From NCBI RefSeq assembly GCF_033807575.1, contig NC_084718.1, positions 17,439,991 through 17,503,990 of the forward strand: a DNA stretch of 64,000 bases, written 5' to 3'. A program made the translations under genes and the position numbers. Position 1 is the stretch's first letter, and every line of letters starts with the position of its first letter. The notes beneath the pieces were generated by a model. It searched no databases. It worked only from the letters and a program-made list of their open reading frames with translations, and had not been told where the DNA came from. The stretch comes from Cydia pomonella. Lineage: Eukaryota > Arthropoda > Insecta > Lepidoptera > Tortricidae. Below, piece by piece: positions 49,310 to 60,310 of the stretch.

Positions 49310-49492
49310 AGAAGTACTAGTGTTCGACGCTGCACTAGTAACGGACATGGGCACTTTATTTCATGGAAATATAGGTTAAATTTGAACAACGAAGATTTTT
49401 CTGTATTCGAACTTAATCCGTGTCACTTTGACATAAAGTGCCCATGTCGAGTACTAGTGCAGCGTCGAGCACTAGTACTTCTACCTTATGAT
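49310..49492. mobile_element. palindromic MITE, TAAGGTAGAAGTACTAGTG ends (copy 2)
   Basis: Second copy of 34525-34695, in reverse orientation, with the same CATGGGCACTTTAT arms. Confidence 0.78.
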
Positions 49493-49659
49493 GCTCATAA
49501 ACAGCAAATTAAGATTGATCTATTTTGTTAGAAATTGCGTTTTATCTGTGAAAACGTTATTATTGAGTAAAAATAACGTCGATATCAAATTAATAGTGAC
49601 ATTCAACTTTCGAATATCTCTGAAAAACAAAGGAATTCTAATTCTTTATTTCTAGTATA

Positions 49660-49797
49660 ACAGGCCAATTCGAGTTTTAGTTATCCGAGATACTGATCTG
49701 TCAGTGTCAAAAGTGACATTTCTTCAACCAAAAACAATACTTTTGACATTCACAGATCAGTATCATATCGGATAACTAAAATTGGAATTGGCCTGTA
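49660..49797. mobile_element. palindromic MITE, ACAGGCCAATTC ends
   Basis: Ends ACAGGCCAATTC and GAATTGGCCTGT with inner GATACTGATCTGTCA and CAGATCAGTATC arms. Confidence 0.75.
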
Positions 49798-50337
49798 AGT
49801 CGAGACAACGTTTTATTGAGTGTGTGATCAAATGCCGCAATGACGGTCGTAACTTATGGTTCCGGAACACATCATAAGAGCTTATAATATGTGTGTAGAT
49901 AAAGCTATAAATGTAACTGTACATAATTAGGCAATAAAGCACTCGTGTGATGTTTTCATGAAACTCGATAAACCCAAACTCGTATTTTAATGCCTTTCAT
50001 TATGTAACAGGCACATAAACTACTAATATTACCTACCTCCTGTGCATAACGTCTTCATACTTTATGAGTGTTATAAAATCTTAATATTCAAAACATTGTG
50101 ACCGTCGATAAAGTTGGGTGTTTATCGGTGCGGCGTATAAAAGCCTTCTTATCTCCTTATTGCAGAGCCTTCGATTTAAATTATCTTCTGCAATGTCATT
50201 TCGTTGCTCATTAAAAGGTTTACGAGGGCTAAAATTCGGCATTTAATTTTTAATTCGTCTAATCAATTTTAATATTTAAAAAAGTTGATTCCCTGGTTTT
50301 TGATCAAAAATAAAAAGTAGTTGGCTCGCTAGAAATA
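49798..50337. other. intergenic DNA, nothing recognised
   Basis: AT-rich unique sequence; no gene or repeat identified. Confidence 0.4.
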
Positions 50338-50597
50338 AAATAAAATAAAAAATAAATATTATAGGACATTATTACACAAATTGACTAAGTCCCACAGTAA
50401 GCTCATTAAAGCTTGTGTTGAGGGTACTTAGACAACGATATATATAATATATAAATACTTAAATACATAGAAAACATCCATGACTCAGGAACAAATATCC
50501 ATGCTCATCACACGAATAAATGCCCTTACCAGGATTTGAACCCGGGACCATCAGCTTCGTAGGCAGGGTCACTACCCACTAGGCCAAACCGGTCGTC
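50338..50597 (-). mobile_element. tRNA-derived SINE, near full length
   Basis: Minus-strand copy with B box GGTTCAAATCC and GACGACCGGTTTGGCCTAGT at its right end and an AATAAAAT-type tail at its left. Confidence 0.87.
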
Positions 50598-50671
50598 AAA
50601 TATCTGATACTTATATAATTGTTAAACTGAATAAAGAGAGGTCATATATAGTATTAAAGTGAGCCTCGGAT

Positions 50672-51035
50672 ATAATACAGGATGTTTATTTATGGGACGA
50701 AAAAAAATTGGCTCTTACATTTTAGCTGTTTGACCTTGACATTCTCTACGGGAGAGTAAATTTTTTTTTTGCTATTTCGGGGTTGGTCCCATAGTAAAAG
50801 TTGCTCAGTATGACCTATATATGTACCCCGTAAATTATTGCAGGTGACTAAATAAACAGCCTGTATAGGTCATACTGAGCAATTTTACTACGGGAGCCAA
50901 CGGGACACGGGATCAACCCCGAAATCCCAAATAAAAATTACTCTCCCGTAGAAAATGTCAAGGTCAGACAGCCAAAATGTAGGAAATGGACAACCTTTTT
51001 TTCGCAATTTCTGGTGACTAAATAATTTCCCTGTA
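50672..51035. mobile_element. compound ACAGG.TGTTTATT palindromic element
   Basis: Two related units abut around ACTAAATAAACAGCCTGTAT at about 50849, both with CTCTCCCGTAGAAAATG-like and TCAGTATGACC blocks. Confidence 0.65.
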
Positions 51036-51039
51036 TATA

Positions 51040-51290
51040 TTATTTTAAAATTATTATTATTATTCGTAAACACAAACAAGGCACATTATATTACATAATA
51101 TAACAAAAACAAAGGAAGTATAAAGTGCCACGAAATGGTCTCATCTCAGCATGTTGCTGGTGGCTTCCAGCGCTGATCTTCCGATGAGACCATCAAAATC
51201 ACGAAAGGTAAACAGACAAGAAGGAAAAAGACATAAAATAATATAGAGTGAATAAATTGAAAATTAGATAAAAGATAACGACTAAATTAA
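51040..51290 (-). mobile_element. LINE 3' untranslated remnant
   Basis: Read on the minus strand it contains TGATGGTCTCATCGGAAGAT, CAGCGCTGGAAGCCACCAGC and a terminal AATAATAATAAT tail, a pattern of lepidopteran LINE 3' ends. No coding part remains. Confidence 0.5.
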
Positions 51291-51299
51291 GTAAAGATT

Positions 51300-51395
51300 A
51301 GTAAAGTAGTATTAGTAAAGTAGTATTAGTAAAGTAGTATTAGTAAAGTAGTATTAGTAAAGTAGTATTAGTAAAGTAGTATTAGTAAAGTAGTA
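51300..51395 (+). repeat. 14-bp minisatellite
   Basis: About seven units of AGTAAAGTAGTATT. The array continues at 52402-52430 on the other side of an inserted element. Confidence 0.92.
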
Positions 51396-52401
51396 CCGTA
51401 AAAGGGTGCTATTTGGTACGATTTTTGAACAAAAACATTAATAACTCCCCTATTTTATATCTTTATGGTACTTGTTATATTTTTAGTGGATAAAACGCAC
51501 ACTGTTGCATCCTTTTATAATACAACACATGTCTGATTTGTTGGCACAGACCGAGTTATGATTTTTTAAAGAGGTGTCCCAAATAACCTCGTGGTTGGGG
51601 CTTTATGGAAATCGACAGGTTGTGTATTGGTTTTAAGTAAATTTTGAAGCTTGTGGGGTTTAAAACCTTACAGGCGCTATTTAAGACACTAAATGATGAA
51701 CTCCTTAAGGTATTAAAAGCAGTGTGACCATAAATACATAAAAAGGTGAGACAAAAAAAAATCACAAACTTTTTACTCCAGAATCAAATTTTATTCAATT
51801 ACTTTCGTAACAAAATAATTTCCAAATCATCTTGAGTATATACCGTGTAAGGTAAAAAACTTTTTCCCTTACGACAATTACGATACGTTCTTTTATACCT
51901 TCGCACCATCGTCCTGTTGAAAAGAAATAAAGATGGTCAGCCTACTTTTATACAGAAATGTGTATAGAGGGATATTTGGTACTAGGAACCAAATAACCCC
52001 AAAAACTGTCTCAAATAGCCCCATCGCAAAAAAACATCAATTTCTATGTCAAAATAAACGGCTAAAATTATCTAACATCGCTTAAAAAACCCTCAAGGAT
52101 ATGTACTTTAAGATACGTACAGTAAAAACAAGCTTACTCCACATACAAACAAAATCTGAACAAAAGTAGGACGGTCTAAAATTTCGTAAAAAATTCACTA
52201 ACTCACCTTCGAATTGTTTTACGCGCGCGTGTGACCTGCTCGTCGTCGCGGCGACCACTGAGCAACTCCGCATTAGATTTAGGGTTGCCAGACCAAGATT
52301 TACGTTTCCACCATTGCGACGAAAAAAGATATAGGGACTCAAAACTTATAATTTTTTTAAACCAAATAGCCTCATGGTTCTTAAATAGCCCCAGTTTACG
52401 G
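51396..52401. mobile_element. 1006-bp Tc1/mariner-like non-autonomous element
   Basis: Inverted ends CCGTAAAAGGGTGCTATTTG and (reversed) CCGTAAACTGGGGCTATTT, with TA on each side (51394-51395, 52402-52403). No transposase frame was found; the small ORFs inside have no DDE-type motif that I can see. It is inserted within the minisatellite. Confidence 0.85.
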
Positions 52402-52544
52402 TATTAGTAAAGTAGTATTAGTAAAGATTTTCAGATGTCCCTCAGCAAAATTCCGAAGTGCAAGTCTGTACGTTTAAAAGATGCGTTGATATCTTTTGTT
52501 CTATGCAATGAGTATAATCTTATACCTTTAAACGTGCATTTCTT

Positions 52545-52730
52545 GTATAAATATATTTCGGGGATCTCGGAAACGGCTTAAACGATTTCGTTGATATTTA
52601 CTACCTGTATGGGGGTTTTAGGCGGCCAAAAAATTTATCTAGCTAGGTCTTTTCTCTGGGAAAACGCGTATTTTTGAGTTTTTATAATATATGTTTTCCG
52701 AGCAAAGCTCGGTGTCTCAGATTGTGGTGG
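52545..52730 (+). repeat. dispersed retroelement-like repeat
   Basis: GGGATCTCGGAAACGGCT, CTGGGAAAACGCG and CCGAGCAAAGCTCGGT form a phrase common in lepidopteran non-LTR 3' regions. No coding part is present. 52731-53235 shows nothing else. Confidence 0.45.
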
Positions 52731-53235
52731 TGGGACAGATAATGGAGTTAAAAAAAACCCTTATATGAAGCCTTAATTCAAAGAGTAGGTAAGTAAGCAG
52801 ATGAAAAAATACATAGCTTCTGTACTTTTTCGACACATTCTACATTACTGCACTCATGTAAAATTTTATTGTTATTTAACACAAACTTTATTTCCAGGAA
52901 CATCATTAATTTTTTCCAAGTCCCGAACAGCAATTTCACGCGAAAATAATTTCCAAAAGCTCTTATAACTCTATCACTACCAAATTACACTTTATCACCA
53001 ATTCGGACGGTTGAATTTGGAAACAATTTTAAATTTGAAAACTAGCATTCTAATTTCTAATTTAAACTTTATTTGTTGGACAGTAGGGTTGATTTTGCGT
53101 TAAAATTTGGTAGTAAGATGAGTAATTGCGCAAAAACGGGTAAGCCGGTGTTATTCCTTGATTTGCTTTCGTCGGGCATCGGGCCATGTCGAATTGATTC
53201 TAACCTAACTTCGCGCCGACCATCCATCACATTCT

Positions 53236-53490
53236 AACCAATCAAAACTTCATATGAGGGAGAGAGACGGGTGTTTCATGCGCAATAAAAATAGTGTTCG
53301 CTCGGGTCGAACAAATCGTGGACCGGACTGTAGGTAATTTTATTATTGTCTTTTGGTGTTCGCGGGTTGATTGAGCAAGGCATTACGGCGGAGTTTTTAT
53401 ACCATGTAAAGTATTTTAGCTCAATGAAAATTCCGAAGGCAGCAACTAATAGTGTGATTCGATCATTTATGAACTTATGAAGAAAGCTCG
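53236..53490 (+). repeat. local direct duplication, copy 1
   Basis: Shares long blocks with 54084-54320, such as ACCAATCAAAACTTCATATG, GCAAGGCATTACGGCGGAGT and GTGTGATTCGATCATTTATG. It carries a 20-base segment missing from copy 2. Confidence 0.88.
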
Positions 53491-53828
53491 CCTTTTTTAA
53501 TGGGGTTCGTTTGCGTCAAATCCGGTAGTTATGATTTTTTGCAGACTTGTTTATGATGTTGGCTCAATGAATAATCCAAGTTTGTGACCTCGAGCGCCGA
53601 ACGCAACTTTGTCAAAAAACAGAAAAGCCGCGATTTTTCTGTTGTTATTAGTTTTGGGCGATTATAACCCTAAAGGACCAGTTTTTGATAGTAACTTCTT
53701 AGAGCGTTTTTAAAGTAGACTAAATGTGCTACAGGACGAGACTAGAATTGTCTCTGTAGACCTAATAGTTTCTGAGATAAAGCCTTTCACAGTTTATAAA
53801 AGAGGGCGGAAAGAGTCGGCTCACCAGC

Positions 53829-53950
53829 AGTGGCAGCATGGTTACATTTTTATCGCTTGTCACTATGCCCGTCACTTTCGCACTTACATACTTGATAGAA
53901 CGTGACAGGCATGGTGACAAATGATAAAGAGCCAACCATCTTAGCCCTAC
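53829..53950. mobile_element. palindromic MITE, GCAGCATGGTT family
   Basis: Third copy of the element at 14932-15395, intact here: GTGGCAGCATGGTTACA, CTTGTCACTATGCC and GGCATGGTGACAAATGAT arms, ending CCATCTTAGCCCTAC. It lies between the two halves of the local duplication. Confidence 0.78.
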
Positions 53951-54083
53951 AGGTCCCAATCTATGCTATATTTCTTCCTGCTCTTAGCTATTAGGGCAAG
54001 TTACATATTATCATTTTTGTATAATTAAGGGGCGAGAAATTTATTTTTGAAACATTCGTTATAACTTTTCATACCAAAAAAAC

Positions 54084-54320
54084 TGATATTACCAATCAAA
54101 ACTTCATATGAAGGAGAGGGACGGGTGCTCGGGCGAACAAATCGTGGACCGGATTGTAGGTTATTTTATTATTGTCTTTTGATGTTCGTGGTTTGATTGA
54201 GCAAGGCATTACGGCGGAGTTTTTATACCATATAAAGTATATGAGCTTAATGAAAATTCCGAAGGCAGTAACTAATAGTGTGATTCGATCATTTATGAAG
54301 AAAGCTCTATTCGATAATAA
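54084..54320 (+). repeat. local direct duplication, copy 2
   Basis: Second copy of 53236-53490, about 848 bases downstream in the same orientation, with scattered substitutions and one deletion. Confidence 0.88.
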
Positions 54321-54937
54321 TTTATGAAGAGAACTTTATTCATAAATGATCGAATGGCTAGATCGACCGAATTTCACCTTCCCATGTACAAACGGAATTA
54401 CGTTTTCATTTTAAAACTACGTGTTGGATTGTAATGAAACTTTGCGCATATAATGACATGAGGTATATACTATAATTAGTTTATATAGCTTCAGTTAATA
54501 AAACAAACTAAATAGAGCAAAAACAAGTTTTGTATAAAAAACTTAAATTCGCTGTATTTTATTACTATGATATCTATATACCTTATCTTATATGATATCT
54601 ATATACCTTATATATATATATACGTTATCTTATTGTAAGTACATAGTTTCAGAGCAATGTAGCCAGTCGTTTTAAATTGAGAGCGTAATTACGTGCGTAT
54701 GGAGAACCAAGATTGCTTGGGATCCTTAGGTATTGAGAATATGCCTCTACTTATCAGTCTAAATTTCTAAACTAGCAGGAAACTATGCTCCCCCCCCCCT
54801 CACCCCGTATTTGCGATATTTGAACGCAGCATAGAGGGTTTGATACGTGTGACGCTTTCAACACACGCTTTGACAATGTCGGTTGTTGATAAGGTTGATT
54901 CCAAATTGAGGCTACTTATTACATTTACATACATACA

Positions 54938-55090
54938 TACATATAATCACGCCTATTTCCCGAAGGGGTAGGCAGAGACCACGGATTTCCACTTGCTACG
55001 ATCCTGACATACCTCTTTCGCTTCCTTCACTTTCATGACATTCCTCATACATGCTCGTCGGTTTAGGGTGCTCTTGACCTGGCCTTTCTT
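54938..55090 (-). mobile_element. LINE 3' tail
   Basis: The minus strand reads KKGQVKSTLNRRACMRNVMK and KEAKEVCQDRSKWKSVVSAY then PFGK and stop, followed by an ATGT tandem tail. The DRSKW motif before the stop resembles non-LTR ORF2 ends. It is only weakly assigned to a family. Confidence 0.6.
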
Positions 55091-55696
55091 CAGGATTTCC
55101 CCGACAACACACACACATATATAGACATTTAATGAATAATATAACAAAATATTACTAGTTGTATCACCGGAAACCTTTCAAAAACAATCACAACATTCTT
55201 ATTACAGTCTCGCCTGCCAACAGACCGTTTAGATTCACTTTCACTGCAATAAATAACGTTATCCAACTGCTAACTAGATAACGGCTGTAATAGCACTTAT
55301 ATTTTACAACCAGTGTCGCAACTATTACATGTGTTTCAATTGCAGTTATGTCATAATGCTCTTAGACGATAGTGGAGGACCCGCGCGAAATCATCTTTTC
55401 ATACAAACGTCGTAGTCCTCATTTTCCTGGCTGGATATTAACATTGTTGAAAATATTTTGACACAATTTGTTGTGTATTAACCACAGCTAAAACCCTACG
55501 ATCGGAAACCGGTATTTTTTGTATGGGAACTAAAACGGTATTTTTTCGTTCTTTGTTAATTACTTCATTTCTAATTAGGCAATCTAATAATACGAAGTCG
55601 TTATCTGAAAACACAACTGATTCCTACATTTAGAGTATAAAATAAACCGAAATATATGGTTATTTCGATGTTTTTGCAAAAAACCGGTTCCGATCC

Positions 55697-55755
55697 CTGC
55701 AGAGGAGACTTTGCACATCCTCGCAGAGTGCCCTTGCCTAATGCGCACTTGTGAC
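55697..55755 (+). mobile_element. LINE ORF2 fragment (cysteine motif)
   Basis: A short frame reads AEETLHILAECPCLMRTC, resembling the conserved ETxxHxLxECP motif near the C-terminus of R1/jockey-type ORF2 proteins. Only about 20 codons are recognisable. Confidence 0.5.
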
Positions 55756-56279
55756 TCAATACTTACACCGACTTTGACAATAGCGATTGATGGTTTTGGA
55801 CTCGTGTGTCTTCGTAACACTATCACATTCCATTGAGAAAATTGAAGAAGCTACAAAGGTCCAAAATGAGGCATCAATTGAATCAAATTACTAGGCAATA
55901 TTGGTTGAAAATGTTATTAGCGTACATTATTCATACAGTCAACATCAATAGTAGCGAATGGCACAACGCGCCAAAAGTATCTGATATTCCGGATAACTTT
56001 TCCAAATATACATACAGAGAAATCTCTAAAATTTACATTCAAAAGTATATCTTTTACCGTCTTAATTGTTCTACATATAGAACCACCACATTTTGTTAAC
56101 CTGTTTCATATAATGGTAGATACTTTTGAAACCTTGTTTGATCCGCTACTTTTGATGCTGACTGTACTTACATCGACTTTTACAATAGCAATTGATTGTT
56201 TTGGGCTCATGTGTCTTCGTAATTCGTAAAATCTATTGCCACAATTAACATGTCACCGCAAACTGCACAAAATCAAACC

Positions 56280-56460
56280 TCCAATATTATTTTCCAGCCC
56301 ATTTACTAGTTTTTGAACAACAACAATAGCCATTATTGCCCTATCGCATGCACCGCCGTGGGCCGGCAAAGATCAAAGCCGCCGCCACCTTTGATGCGCC
56401 GCCCCGTCATTGTCCCGCGCATGTTGTTTTAATACTCTTTAATTTCGTGTTGTCACGTTA
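56280..56460. promoter_or_regulatory. candidate TCF/Wnt-type regulatory cluster
   Basis: At 56371-56396 two opposed TCF-like sites (GATCAAAG and CCTTTGATG) flank GCCGCCGCC, which resembles the TCF helper motif GCCGCCR. Another GCCGCC follows at about 56398. The segment is more CpG-rich than its surroundings. No experiment supports it. Confidence 0.3.
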
Positions 56461-56797
56461 AAGGTTTATTACCTGCCTTTCAAATAACGCAAAAACAACT
56501 TTAAACCCTTAGAATTAAACTAACTTTTAGCTTGGAGGCATTTTTTAGATTAGCACCCTTTGGTTGCTTTTTAGACAGGAAAGGCGTTAAAGAAATGGGA
56601 TGGAGATTGAAACGTGAGAAGACGTTTAATTGCGTTAATAAAGTGTGTTCCCGGATCTTTGGGGCTTTAAATAGCTTTAGCGACGGAACTTGAGTGATAA
56701 TAAAATTAGGCAGCCGCCGTTGGTGGCACACTTCTATTTGACAAACGCCAAAGTTACCACTTTATTCATCAATTCCACTTTCTGGGGTCAAAAACTT

Positions 56798-57032
56798 AAG
56801 TTATTTTTCAAGTCTGCATATTATACCCCTATAAAAACCAATTTAACTAAGAAAGCCTACTATAACGTATCAGATTCTTTAACAGATAAAAATGTGTGGT
56901 AAGATTGTGATGTGATATTGTAACGTAAATAGTACATTCTGATAATCAACAATAACCGACGGACATAAGTTTTATCTTGAATATGGTAAATAAAAAATAA
57001 ATTAAAAAAAATACCTAATTACTGTGAAGGTT
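56798..57032 (+). repeat. local duplication, copy A
   Basis: Begins AAGTTATTTTTCAAGTCTGC and ends TACTGTGAAGGTT. Copy B lies at 57814-58061. Confidence 0.9.
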
Positions 57033-57404
57033 ATCTTCACAGTCTCGAGATAGATAACTGGCAACGATTATTTGAATTCAGAACTATCGCCCTGCTGAAG
57101 GAATAAAGAACTGCAGGCGATTTCATTGTGAAAGTAACAAGCATCTGAGTTAGTCGATATTTCTGTAATCTAGCTGAACGTATAAAAAAATATAATATAT
57201 ATATTATCAGAATCTACCTGGAGCGTTTACATTACCCACCTCAGATAGATATCTCTTTTACATTACAATGCGCTTATGAACGTCTAATACAGCTGTGCCT
57301 AATCTAAGTAATCTAACCATACACCTCCGAGTGCTCTGACCCTAGAAGATTTAAATCCTTCCTAAATTTGTAGGCGGGTATCCCTTTATTTGGAGGCTTG
57401 TCAT

Positions 57405-57515
57405 GTCCCATTGCTCCCCTCAATCGCTCCACTGATCTCTATCCAGTGCTGTCTGGCGACTCCTTCAAGAATGAGCCCAGTTCATCCCGCCATGGCCGGT
57501 GAGGTCTACCAGATC
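57405..57515 (-). mobile_element. LINE ORF2 C-terminal remnant
   Basis: The minus strand reads GRPHRPWRDELGSFLKES and, in a shifted frame, QHWIEISGAIEGSNG, matching the GRPxxRWxDEL...W signature of RTE-like C-termini. It is frameshifted and dead. Confidence 0.65.
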
Positions 57516-57540
57516 CCGGATTCGAGTTTTCGGGCTCCCT

Positions 57541-57811
57541 ATAAATAAATAAATAAATATTATTGTAGGACATTATTACACAAATTCACTAAGTCCCACA
57601 GTAAGCTCAATAAGGCTTGTGTTGAGGGTACTTAGACAACGATATATATAATATATAAATATTTATAAATACTTAAATACATAGAAAACACCCATGACTC
57701 AGGAACAAATATCCATGCTCATCACACAAATACATGCCCTTACCAGGATTTGAACCCGGGACCATCAGCTTCGTAGGCAGGGTCACTACCCACTAGGCCA
57801 AACCGGTCGTC
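57541..57811 (-). mobile_element. tRNA-derived SINE, full length
   Basis: Minus-strand copy with B box GGTTCAAATCC, head ending ACCGGTCGTC at 57811 and an AAATAAAT tail at its left. Copy B of the local duplication starts right after it. Confidence 0.88.
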
Positions 57812-57813
57812 AA

Positions 57814-58061
57814 AAGTTATTTTTCAAGTCTGCATATTATACCCCTATAAAAACCAATTTAACTAAGAAAGCCTACTATAAAGTATCAGATTCTTTAACA
57901 GATAAAAATGTGTGGGAAGATTGTGTTGTGACATTGAACGTAAATAGTAGATACTACATTCTGAATATTCTGATAATTAACAATAACCGACGTACATAAC
58001 TTTATCTTGTATATGGGAAACAAAAAATAGATTAAAAAAATACCTAATTACTGTGAAGGTT
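57814..58061 (+). repeat. local duplication, copy B
   Basis: It matches copy A at 56798-57032 with about a dozen substitutions and one short extra segment (around 57946-57970). It is sandwiched between a complete SINE and a SINE head. Confidence 0.9.
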
Positions 58062-58063
58062 GG

Positions 58064-58134
58064 AACCAGGATTTGAACCCGGGACCATCAGCTTCGTAGG
58101 CAGGGTCACTACCCACTAGGCCAAACCGGTCGTC
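58064..58134 (-). mobile_element. tRNA-derived SINE, head only
   Basis: It holds only the tRNA-like region with A-box and B-box motifs; the body expected to its left is replaced by copy B of the local duplication. Confidence 0.82.
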
Positions 58135-59559
58135 TTAATGAAATCGAGTCGGGATAAATTGTAATATTACGAGTAGATATACGTAACTTCTGGGTACTCT
58201 ATTTTATTGCGGCTAGTTCTTCTAATAACTCTTAGGGCCTGTTTCAAAATGTCCAAATAAAGTATCAATGGATAGCTAATTAACAAATAAATTAACTGCC
58301 AGATAAAACTTCCAGCAAAACTTGGCACTTTACACAGTTAACTGAAGCTTATGAAATGCTAACGATGACTTTATTCCTCAGATAAGTGGCAAGTAGCTTA
58401 TTCACGACTTAACTTCGACATTGTGAATCGGGCCCTTAAACACTTGAAATTTGATCTAAAACATGATTTTGTTTTCATCGTTCTAGCTTTGTGTTGAGTT
58501 TAATCGAATTCCAGTGAATGGTCTTTATCTTGGCCATTAGCGGGCATTCGTAATCCCACGCGAGCTTTAATTGCTTTCAATTAGACGCCCGATAAATAAT
58601 AGCGGCGGCTTTAGACTTAGAACGTGGAAGATCGGGTTCTTGAAATGTGCGCTTTATGTGGTGAATGAATGTAGGCTTTTAAGCAGACTAGGTGTAGATT
58701 TATAATATTGATGATTTTAACCATAAAACTACTTTGAGACTCGAATATAAATATCAAGATTATTTTAAACGGAGTATTACTAATAGGGATGAAAGGTTTC
58801 AACGAAATATAAGTACGCGGATAAAGTCAAACTTAATAGTTTAAAAAAAATTAACTAACCATTAATTAAACATTTTTTTTTAATACCTAAGATAAAATTG
58901 TTATGTTTGACTATACATTGAGGGATATGTGGGTCATACTGTTTTTTTTTTTTTTACTATGCATCCAACCCCGATATCGCGAAAAAAAACAATTTTTTTT
59001 TTCGTGATTTCAGGGTTGGCCCCATAGTAAAAATTATTCAGTATGGCCTATATATCCACCCCTCAGCGTGACATACCTACGTTCAAACATAACAATTTCA
59101 CCCAGTATTTTCGCAAGATTTCGGTGTTTTTTTTGATAAAGTAAAATTAATGTACCTATCTATCTTATTTGTCTAATTATACAAATACAAATCATTTATT
59201 GTTAGAAAGTTACTCACTTTCTAATACTTATAAATGATGTTTATGTTACAAGTGCGTCACAATCAGTCAGTAATTGACGTACAATATATTGTTTCTAATG
59301 CATGTCATTGAATATAATGTTTTTATGTCAAAATTAAAATTATTATAATATAGGCCAAAAAAAATTTAATAAATGTATGTCAATATCACGCTATAGACAT
59401 ATAAAAAAACTATTAAATATTACAAAAGAAAACAATTATAAATTGCAATCAATTATAGGTCCACTTAGCTTTAGATTAGATCAATATAAACCGACGTTCG
59501 TCTTGATCTAGTAATTCCAAGTCTGTTCCTAGTTTTTTACTGCGACCTACGTATCCGCT
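58135..59559. other. intergenic DNA with one palindromic repeat remnant
   Basis: A remnant of the TGTTTATT palindromic family is at about 58918-59065. A motif-rich unique segment (TTTAATTGCTTTCAATTAG) lies near 58560-58585. No gene supported. Confidence 0.4.
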
Positions 59560-59870
59560 ATAAATCTCTAACCTTTAATTGACGTAGTTAGAATTGATCT
59601 AGACGATCGATCAAAACCCCTCGGTCCTTAAAAGAGCCCGTTTAATTAGTCCCCCCCTCTCTCCCCTCCGCAGGCCAGCGCGCGCGCCGCGTGCATGACA
59701 AATTGCGTCCTACTCGTACAAGAAAAACCTTTAATGATAGCTTAATTGTACATAATTGTGAAGAGCAAGCCGCTGCCATTATTTCAAGACCTCTATTACG
59801 CGGTTATCCCTCTGATTCACACGCATGCCGCTTGTGTGTGATCGGGACAGCACTATGCCCGTATTCTTAA
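59560..59870. promoter_or_regulatory. CpG-rich, TAAT-rich unique segment, possible regulatory DNA
   Basis: It contains GCCAGCGCGCGCGCCGCGTG, several TTTAAT/TTAATT cores and a pyrimidine tract, and shows no repeat counterpart elsewhere in the window. This is an inference from composition only. Confidence 0.25.
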
Positions 59871-60225
59871 TAGGTACGAACAATTAACTCAAAATATTTA
59901 TTTATAGGCAAATATGTACGAATATACAAGGCTCTACTTAAAATATTGAAGCAACACAATTATCAACCCTACAAAATAATATACTTTTTTTTATAATAAT
60001 AAATTTATTTCATTCAATCTAAAATAATACAAGGGGTACATACAATAATACAAGGGGTTGAGACCTTCTAGTAGGTATACATTAGAGTACCTGTGTCAGG
60101 AAGTCTCGCTCTTCCAATTGGTAACTAATTAGAACATTGTAATATGATCTGAGTATAACGAGACATTGAGTAACTTAAAAACTAAAACTAAAGAACTAAG
60201 TAACTAAATTACACGCTACACGTTA

Positions 60226-60265
<40 letters not shown>

Positions 60266-60310
60266 TGTGTGTTTGTGTGCGTGCGTGCGTGCGTGCGTGT
60301 GTGTGTGATC
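60226..60310 (+). repeat. TG/TGCG microsatellite
   Basis: About 85 bases of GT repeats with a GCGT-rich stretch near its end. The ORF of alternating Val/Cys across it is an artefact. Confidence 0.95.

Noticed and set aside
52082..52342. Possible transposase fragment inside the Tc1-like element
   Set aside because: The 86-codon minus frame shows no DDE-type or helix-turn-helix pattern, so the element is treated as non-autonomous.
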